Translations under genes and position numbers: made by a program
Shown: in pieces, positions 5,777 through 10,595 of the stretch
Layout: each line of letters begins with the position of its first letter
Numbering within the stretch: position 1 is the first letter of the stretch
The notes under the pieces: generated by a model
Databases searched by the model: none
The model's input: the letters and a program-made list of their open reading frames with translations, nothing else
Told to the model about the DNA's origin: nothing
Source: Sphingobacterium sp. UBA1575
Lineage (GTDB): Bacteria > Bacteroidota > Bacteroidia > Sphingobacteriales > Sphingobacteriaceae
DNA: 10,595 nt
Reading direction: 5' to 3'
Assembly: GCA_002322865.1 (NCBI GenBank)
Contig: DCOH01000043.1
Location: 7,271 to 17,865, forward strand

Positions 5777-6109
5777 TTAACCTCTTGCTCTTTTATACAA
5801 TTCTTCCACTAATCTTGAGGACCTGAAACTGAACTCTGCGCCAAAGCTATTCACTACCAAACCTTTTACCAGATTATCCTTGGAGGAAATAGCAAATAAA
5901 ATACTCTCATCCGCCGGATCTGTCATGCCTTCAAAACGAAAGATCTCATCGATAATAAATTCATCCGGAGATAATTCCATAGACTTCCCAGCACAACGAA
6001 GACATTCACCATCTTCTGAGATCAAAAAATCATCGGTGTAACCTAGCTTCTGCAGATCATTCACAGCCTCACTTAATGTATCGTAACTTTTTCTGGATAA
6101 ACTTGCCAT
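5777..6109 (-). CDS. Small conserved Bacteroidota protein (often labelled phosphoribosylpyrophosphate synthetase)
   Basis: From the ATG at 6109 this protein has 110 residues. I recognise the pattern SYDTLSEAVNDLQKLGYTDDF (8-28) and DEIFRFEGMTDP (54-65) with SILFAISSKD (69-78) as a small family widespread in Bacteroidota. Databases often call it phosphoribosylpyrophosphate synthetase. The sequence does not support that name: a real PRPP synthetase has about 310 residues and a phosphoribosyl-binding loop, both absent. There is a CLRC pair (Cys36, Cys39) of unknown meaning. No signal peptide or membrane segment is seen. An upstream ATG at 6142 would add 11 residues; I prefer 6109 because the family pattern starts soon after it. 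The gene leads a two-gene unit with the acetyltransferase. Function is unknown. Confidence 0.78.
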   Translation of the reverse strand: MASLSRKSYDTLSEAVNDLQKLGYTDDFLISEDGECLRCAGKSMELSPDEFIIDEIFRFEGMTDPADESILFAISSKDNLVKGLVVNSFGAEFSFRSSRLVEELYKRARG

Positions 6110-6142
6110 AAGATTAAATTTTAGATCGTTTACTATAAACAT

Positions 6143-6239
6143 GAATAGATGTTATCAAATTATGAAAAAATAGCTTTAGGAGCAAAATAAGGCATTGCTT
6201 TTGCATGAATTATAACAAAAATTTAATCTTAAGGATTGT
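6143..6239. promoter_or_regulatory. Divergent promoter region (no exact boxes found)
   Basis: This 97-bp AT-rich spacer must hold promoters for the minus-strand small protein/acetyltransferase pair and the plus-strand three-gene run. Near matches to the Bacteroidota -7 box with one mismatch are TAGCTTTA at 6171-6178 (plus) and, read on the minus strand, TTATTTTG at 6183-6190. Neither has a well-placed -33 TTG. AAGGA at 6231-6235, four bases before the ATG at 6240, is the only Shine-Dalgarno-like sequence I noticed in the window. Confidence 0.4.
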
Positions 6240-7295
6240 ATGGATATATTCTTGCCGATTTTGGGATGCCTAATTTTACTATTTAGTGTCCTACCTTTAA
6301 TACGAAGTGACTTTTGGACATTTCGTGTATTTGAATATCCCAGGATCCAGAAATTAGCATTAGTTATTCTTTGGATTGTTTTATATACCTCCTTTGGAAA
6401 CAAGGACATCATCTTCCAAAAAATCCTTTTTTACGCGTTGATCATTAATGGTATCTATCTTTGTTGGCAGATTTGGCCCTTTACACCTTTGGCGAAAAAA
6501 CAGGTTTACCGTGCCGAAAAATTGGATCCCGACAATCAGATTGCTGTCATGATCTCCAATGTATATGAAGGTAATGTTAATTATCAAGGTTGCCTTCAGG
6601 TGATCCATGAAAACGACCCTGATCTTGTGCTCCTATTGGAGACAAACCATACCTGGGCGAAGGAAACGGAAAGCTTAGATAAAGAATACCCTTATCAAGT
6701 AAAAGTCCCGATTGACAATACTTATGGCATGCTCTTATTTTCCAAATTCAAACTTCACGATATTTCTGTAAACTATTTGGTAGAAGAGGAGATTCCAAGT
6801 ATTTTCTGTCAGGTAGAACTGCCTTCGGGACAGCGGGTTCAAGTGTTTGCGGTGCATCCTACCCCGCCTGTACCGAATGAGAACCCTCGGTCAACTGAAC
6901 GCGATAAGGAACTGTTATTGGTGGCCAAAAAAGCGGAGAAGTTGGATATGCCTGTCATCGTAATTGGAGACCTTAATGATGTGGCCTGGAGCTATACTAC
7001 GGAACTTTTCCTAAAAACCAGCCAGCTTTTAGATCCTAGACGTGGCAGAGGTTTTTACAATACCTTCCATGCCAAAATGCCCATCATGCAGTTTCCTTTG
7101 GACCATGCCTTTATCTCCGCAGATTTTAAATTAATATCACTTAGGAAATTGGATAATTTCGACTCGGACCATTTTCCTATCTTTGTGAAGGTTCAGTATG
7201 AAAAGCAGGCTGAAGAGGAACAAGAGGACAACCAATTGGAGCAGACAAAAGCAGATGAAGAATTGGCGGAGGAAAAGATTCATGCCGACACTTAA
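6240..7295 (+). CDS. Membrane-anchored endonuclease/exonuclease/phosphatase-family protein
   Basis: This 351-residue protein begins with three hydrophobic segments (about 4-21, 38-53 and 58-79). A catalytic domain of the DNase I/exonuclease III/phosphatase fold follows (about 100-320). All the usual metal and catalytic residues are visible: Asn107 in ISNVY, Glu134 in LLLETN, His206 in FAVHPTPP, Asp244 and Asn246 in IGDLND, Asp288-His289 in PLDHAF, and Asp310-His311 in SDHFP. The domain should therefore hydrolyse phosphodiester or phosphomonoester bonds; members act on nucleic acids, phospholipids or inositol phosphates, and the substrate cannot be chosen here. Sidedness relative to the membrane is uncertain. 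The last 30 residues are a Glu/Gln-rich, strongly acidic tail, probably disordered or a short coil. It is the first gene of a plus-strand run. Confidence 0.88.
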   Translation: MDIFLPILGCLILLFSVLPLIRSDFWTFRVFEYPRIQKLALVILWIVLYTSFGNKDIIFQKILFYALIINGIYLCWQIWPFTPLAKKQVYRAEKLDPDNQIAVMISNVYEGNVNYQGCLQVIHENDPDLVLLLETNHTWAKETESLDKEYPYQVKVPIDNTYGMLLFSKFKLHDISVNYLVEEEIPSIFCQVELPSGQRVQVFAVHPTPPVPNENPRSTERDKELLLVAKKAEKLDMPVIVIGDLNDVAWSYTTELFLKTSQLLDPRRGRGFYNTFHAKMPIMQFPLDHAFISADFKLISLRKLDNFDSDHFPIFVKVQYEKQAEEEQEDNQLEQTKADEELAEEKIHADT

Positions 7296-7328
7296 GGATA
7301 TATTTCCTGATGTTTAATTTGTAATAAA

Positions 7329-8156
7329 ATGGCAGACCATACCACATTCCCATCAGAAAATCCAGATGATGATTATTTAGCGATCAATAAAAAGCTATGG
7401 AACGATAAAACCAACGCTCATACTTCTTCAGAATTCTATGATATGCCTTCCTTTTTAGCGGGTAAATCTTCTCTAAAAGAGGTAGAGTTAAATTTACTGG
7501 GCGATGTATCTGGTAAAAACATCCTTCATTTACAATGTCATTTTGGACAGGATAGTCTCTCCTTGGCACGTATGGGCGCGAAAGTGACGGGGGTCGACCT
7601 TTCCGATGCAGCCATACTCTTTGCGCAACAATTGGCACAGGATCTGGCATTAGATGCAGAATTTATCTGTACGGATGTTTATAATACTCCTGAGGAACTC
7701 AATGGGAAATTTGATATCATATTCATCAGTTATGGAACCATTGGTTGGTTACCTGATTTGGAAAGATGGGCAGCCGTGATTCATCGTTGTCTAAAACCTC
7801 AGGGCAAACTGGTCTTTGTGGAATTCCATCCGATAGTCTGGGCTTTCGACTATGAATTCAGTAAAATAGCCTACAGTTATTTTAATGTAGAAACGATTAT
7901 TGAAACTACCGAGGGCACTTATGCCGACCGTAAAGCCGAAATTAAGAATAAATCTGTCTCTTGGAATCATCCCTTAAGCGATGTATTCCAAGCGCTACTA
8001 AACAACAACTTACAGATAAACTCTTTTGAGGAATTTGACTACTCCCCCTATAACTGTTTTTTAAATACCGTGCAGGATGGTCCAGACAAATACAGAATTA
8101 AGGGTTTAGAAGGCAAAATCCCGATGTTATATGCTATTACGGCTGTAAAATCTTAA
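7329..8156 (+). CDS. Class I SAM-dependent methyltransferase
   Basis: This 275-residue cytoplasmic protein is a Rossmann-fold methyltransferase. The motif I region is ILHLQCHFGQDSLSLARMG (65-83), a known variant in which the usual D/E-x-G-x-G-x-G becomes Q-C-H-F-G-Q-D. It is followed by VTGVDLS (86-92) with Asp90 as the ribose-binding residue. FDIIFISYGTIGWLPDLERW and LKPQGKLVFVEFHP supply motifs IV and V. Tryptophan-rich patches (AAVIHR, PIVWAFDYEF) and the C-terminal insert are common in this Bacteroidota/Firmicutes family of unassigned substrate. It starts 33 bp after the phosphatase-family gene, and 22 bp separates it from the secreted-protein gene, so the three are probably one transcript. 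It is not closely similar to the methyltransferase at 4471-5223. Confidence 0.87.
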   Translation: MADHTTFPSENPDDDYLAINKKLWNDKTNAHTSSEFYDMPSFLAGKSSLKEVELNLLGDVSGKNILHLQCHFGQDSLSLARMGAKVTGVDLSDAAILFAQQLAQDLALDAEFICTDVYNTPEELNGKFDIIFISYGTIGWLPDLERWAAVIHRCLKPQGKLVFVEFHPIVWAFDYEFSKIAYSYFNVETIIETTEGTYADRKAEIKNKSVSWNHPLSDVFQALLNNNLQINSFEEFDYSPYNCFLNTVQDGPDKYRIKGLEGKIPMLYAITAVKS

Positions 8157-8178
8157 AAAATTAAATGCATATCTCCTT

Positions 8179-9063
8179 ATGAATTTTCGCGTATTTATTT
8201 CTTTATTATGTTTAGCTATGATGCATATTTCCTTGAGTTCCGCTCAGGAAGCTGCTGCTTATGAAGTGGTAGAAGAATACAACTTCTACCAGGTACATGA
8301 TCAAAAAGAAACACTGATTTTTGCCAATATGGCCTATATCCGGGAGGAACCAAGCACTAAAAGCAAGCTTTTGGATTCACTCGCTCTCGGAACTGCACTA
8401 AAATACATTGGCGAAGACGCCATCAATCCAACCCTCATCCGTGGGATGAAATTACCTTGGTATTATATCGAATACTTGGTTAATGGTCAAAAGAAAAGAG
8501 GTTATATCTGGGCAGGACTTTTGGCAATTGGATCGAGCGTTGACAAGAAAACAGGAAACACGTTCTTACATGGTTTTGCTTGGCAGAACCAAGAAGAGGA
8601 TAACGATTATTACTGGACAGAACTCAAAGTGCTGGACAAAAACAAGCAATTGTTGGATACGGAAAGCTTTGCATATTTACCTTCCAGCCAATCTTTTTCC
8701 TACAATGAAATTACGGCTGCCAATGGCTTAGCCAACAGTCAAAACATCATTAGGGTAAGTTTTTCTGGTGAAGCTTGCGGTATCTATACCTTCGATTATC
8801 AATTTTCCTGGGATGGAAAGCAATTACAAGCACTACCAAAAACTTCTTCGGTGAGTGATGCCGGTATTTTCTATTATACCGAGGAGTTGGTTTTCCCAAA
8901 TACCCATAAAAAAGGGAAACAGATCATCGTTAAGCGGATCGAACAAGGGGAATCCGAATCAGACATTAACGATGAAACTGTTTCTGAAGTCATTTACAAG
9001 GTGGAGAAATCAGAAGAAATCTATGAATGGGATGGATCAAAATTCCTCAAATCAAAGATCTAA
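8179..9063 (+). CDS. Secreted SH3-domain-containing protein
   Basis: This 294-residue protein starts with a clear signal peptide: Asn-Phe-Arg, a hydrophobic core VFISLLCLAMMHISL (5-19), then SSAQ, with cleavage likely near 22-23. There is no lipobox cysteine at the cleavage site, so it is probably periplasmic or exported. Residues about 45-116 resemble a bacterial SH3 domain: ANMAYIREEPSTKSKLLDSL, then LKYIGED and the closing YIWAGLLA. Such domains often bind cell-wall peptides or act as targeting modules. The rest (120-294) is beta-rich and unrecognised, with no catalytic motif that I can see. It ends the plus-strand run, and its last 12 bp are shared with the end of bioA on the other strand. 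Confidence 0.8.
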   Translation: MNFRVFISLLCLAMMHISLSSAQEAAAYEVVEEYNFYQVHDQKETLIFANMAYIREEPSTKSKLLDSLALGTALKYIGEDAINPTLIRGMKLPWYYIEYLVNGQKKRGYIWAGLLAIGSSVDKKTGNTFLHGFAWQNQEEDNDYYWTELKVLDKNKQLLDTESFAYLPSSQSFSYNEITAANGLANSQNIIRVSFSGEACGIYTFDYQFSWDGKQLQALPKTSSVSDAGIFYYTEELVFPNTHKKGKQIIVKRIEQGESESDINDETVSEVIYKVEKSEEIYEWDGSKFLKSKI

Positions 9064-10314
9064 GACTTCCAAAATCATTTCATAAACATATTCCAGGTCT
9101 TCTTCCTTTATGCAATAAGGTGGTACCAAATAAATGGTATTTCCCAAAGGCCGCAAGATGATGTTTCTTTTTAGAAATTCTTGGTAAAGAAACTCCTGCC
9201 TACTATGAAAATAGCCATCCTGTTCTGCGGTATGATATTCAAAAGCCAAAACCGTTCCCATCAGCCTGGGCTGTTGAACCTTAGAATTCTGCATCAACTT
9301 ATCTAGATAGGCGAGATGCTTTTTATGAATGCTGTCCAGCTGTTGCTGGCAATCAGCAGATAATAAGATCTCCAAACTGGCCAATGCAGCAGCACAACCT
9401 ATCGGACTTGCTGTGAAAGAATGACCATGAAAAAGTGCCTTCTGCTTCTCGTCGGAATAAAATGCCTGATAGATTTCATCGGTACAGGTTGTGATGCCCA
9501 TGGCCATGGTGCCTCCTGTAAGCCCCTTTGAGAAGCACATCACATCAGGAGCGATACATAACTGATCGGCAGCGAATAAGGTTCCTGTTCTTCCAAATCC
9601 CACAAAAACTTCATCCTGGATCAAGAGAATCCCATTAGATCTACAAAAGGCCATCAGGTCCGACAGATCCTCAGCGCTGTGCATCAACATCCCTCCTGCT
9701 CCTTGGATCAACGGCTCGTAGATCAGGCATGCGATGTCTTCCGCATGTTCCCTAATCAAGGCCTTCGTCTGTTCCAAATTCGTAAAGGTTGGCGGATCTA
9801 TAAAAATCACGTCGAATAGTTTGTCGGAAAAAGGAGCAGTCCATTGTCCTCTTTCACTGACCGACATGGCACCAAAGGTATCGCCATGGTAACCCTGTTT
9901 GAACGCCAATATTTTATTTTTAAGTCTCCCATGATTATGACCAAATTGAAGGCACATTTTCAGGGCAACTTCCACTGCTGTGGAGCCATTATCCGAATAA
10001 AACACCTTCTGCTGGTTGGCTGGCAACAAGTACAATAACCGTTCGGATAATAATATGGCTGGTTCATGCGTAAAACCTGCAAAAATAACCTGTTCTAAGG
10101 TGTTCAATTGGTTAAAAACCGCCCTTGCAATAGTTGGATTGGCATGACCATGGATACTGACCCACCAAGAAGAAATCATATCCAGGTATTTTTTCCCATC
10201 CTCCGCGAATAAATAGGCACCTTCGCCCCTTATGATCGGGATAGGCTGGCTCAATTTCATCTGGGAATATGGATGCCAATTGACATCCAGATCCCGTTCT
10301 ATCAGTTGGCGCAT
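9052..10314 (-). CDS. bioA: Adenosylmethionine-8-amino-7-oxononanoate aminotransferase (BioA)
   Basis: This 420-residue PLP enzyme converts 7-keto-8-aminopelargonate to 7,8-diaminopelargonate, normally with SAM as amino donor, in biotin synthesis. The length fits BioA. Diagnostic motifs are WHPYSQM (13-19), the substrate-site SSWWVSIHGH (48-57), GYHGDTFGAMSVS (141-153) with Tyr142, and EPLIQGAGGM (200-209). Asp234 in IQDEV contacts the PLP nitrogen, and Lys263 in FSKGLTGGTM forms the Schiff base. HGHSFTASPIGCAAA (296-310) and LRPLGNTIYLVPPY (387-400), with Arg388 binding the carboxylate, complete the site. The SSWW and Arg388 positions match E. coli BioA rather than general class-III transaminases, so the name is firm. 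It overlaps the end of bioB by 13 bp. It is the last gene on this strand here; bioD and bioF are not in the window. Confidence 0.96.
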   Translation of the reverse strand: MRQLIERDLDVNWHPYSQMKLSQPIPIIRGEGAYLFAEDGKKYLDMISSWWVSIHGHANPTIARAVFNQLNTLEQVIFAGFTHEPAILLSERLLYLLPANQQKVFYSDNGSTAVEVALKMCLQFGHNHGRLKNKILAFKQGYHGDTFGAMSVSERGQWTAPFSDKLFDVIFIDPPTFTNLEQTKALIREHAEDIACLIYEPLIQGAGGMLMHSAEDLSDLMAFCRSNGILLIQDEVFVGFGRTGTLFAADQLCIAPDVMCFSKGLTGGTMAMGITTCTDEIYQAFYSDEKQKALFHGHSFTASPIGCAAALASLEILLSADCQQQLDSIHKKHLAYLDKLMQNSKVQQPRLMGTVLAFEYHTAEQDGYFHSRQEFLYQEFLKRNIILRPLGNTIYLVPPYCIKEEDLEYVYEMILEVLDL

Positions 10315-10595
10315 GCTTCTTTCTTATCCAATACCATGGCTTTTAATCCCAAGTTCTGCAGCATCTGCATATCCTCGGAAACCCCAGGATTGGGTGTAAC
10401 CAATAAGGTTTGCCTTTCGCCTGTAAAAATGGAGTTTGCTCCGGCCATAAAACACCATGCCTGCTCCACTTCGGACATCTCGATGCGCCCAGCACTCAAA
10501 CGAACCATAGAAGCAGGCATCACGATCCGAGCGGTAGCAATTGTTCGCACCATTTCCCAGATATCAATCCTTGGAAGATCTTCCAATGGCGTTCT
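10302..10595 (-). CDS. bioB: Biotin synthase (BioB), C-terminal part; gene runs off the right edge
   Basis: The 97 visible residues are the C-terminal end of biotin synthase, the radical-SAM iron-sulfur enzyme that inserts sulfur into dethiobiotin. The segment aligns directly with the E. coli protein: TPLEDL, then MVRTIATARIVMPASMVRLS with AGRIEM, WCFMAGANSIFTGERQTLLV with TPNP, and LGLKAM. The arginine of MVRLSAGR corresponds to Arg260 of E. coli, which coordinates the [2Fe-2S] cluster consumed as sulfur donor. The radical-SAM CxxxCxxC motif lies outside the window. The frame is open to the last base; the methionine-like start at 10586 is a TTG inside the gene and not a real start. The TGA at 10302-10304 lies within bioA, so bioA translation is probably coupled to bioB. 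Confidence 0.96.
   Translation of the reverse strand, partial: RTPLEDLPRIDIWEMVRTIATARIVMPASMVRLSAGRIEMSEVEQAWCFMAGANSIFTGERQTLLVTPNPGVSEDMQMLQNLGLKAMVLDKKEACAN

Noticed and set aside
5777..6109. True phosphoribosylpyrophosphate synthetase
   Set aside because: It has only 110 residues and lacks the ATP-binding and phosphoribosyl-binding motifs of that enzyme.
7296..7328. Internal promoter before the second methyltransferase (TTAATTTG resembles the -7 box)
   Set aside because: It has one mismatch at a key base and no suitably placed -33 TTG; the short gap is better read as an intra-operon spacer.
8483..9085. Second plus-strand frames inside the SH3-protein gene
   Set aside because: They overlap a gene with a clean signal peptide and domain, and their translations have shadow-type composition.

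Overview
The window looks like chromosomal DNA from a member of the Bacteroidota, most likely a Sphingobacterium/Pedobacter-type genus. This rests on AT-rich spacers, the absence of Shine-Dalgarno sequences before almost every gene, one exact Bacteroidota -7 promoter match (TAnnTTTG), and protein families typical of that group. It holds ten complete genes and the 3' end of an eleventh. Most are ordinary housekeeping or accessory metabolism. I saw no mobile element, CRISPR array, rRNA or tRNA.

Left part (1-3556): the window opens inside what looks like a REP-like dispersed repeat. A two-gene minus-strand fatty-acid oxidation unit follows: an acyl-CoA dehydrogenase (3344-2181) and, 4 bp further on, a FadJ/FadB-type multifunctional protein (2176-62). 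The dehydrogenase half of the multifunctional protein is intact, but its crotonase half has lost one of the two catalytic glutamates. No thiolase gene is visible. A palindrome lies just upstream of the acyl-CoA dehydrogenase.

Middle (3557-6142): an unrecognised 141-residue minus-strand protein is preceded by a 488-bp gene-free spacer. The spacer is the most structured non-coding DNA here: two inverted repeats, a promoter-like box, an AT-rich palindrome, a direct repeat with 22-bp period and an orphan intrinsic terminator. A plus-strand SAM methyltransferase follows. It converges on a tightly coupled minus-strand pair: a small Bacteroidota-specific protein often labelled phosphoribosylpyrophosphate synthetase, then a GNAT acetyltransferase.

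Right part (6240-10595): divergent from that pair is a plus-strand run of three closely spaced genes: a membrane-anchored endonuclease/exonuclease/phosphatase-fold protein, a second SAM methyltransferase, and a secreted SH3-domain protein. The last overlaps tail-to-tail by 12 bp with bioA, which is read on the minus strand and follows bioB with a 13-bp overlap. bioB runs off the right edge. BioA and BioB carry out the DAPA aminotransferase step and the final sulfur-insertion step of biotin synthesis.

I found no convincing undescribed multi-gene system. The points most worth a second look are the degenerate hydratase domain, the structured spacer at 3983-4470, and the misnamed small protein coupled to the acetyltransferase.
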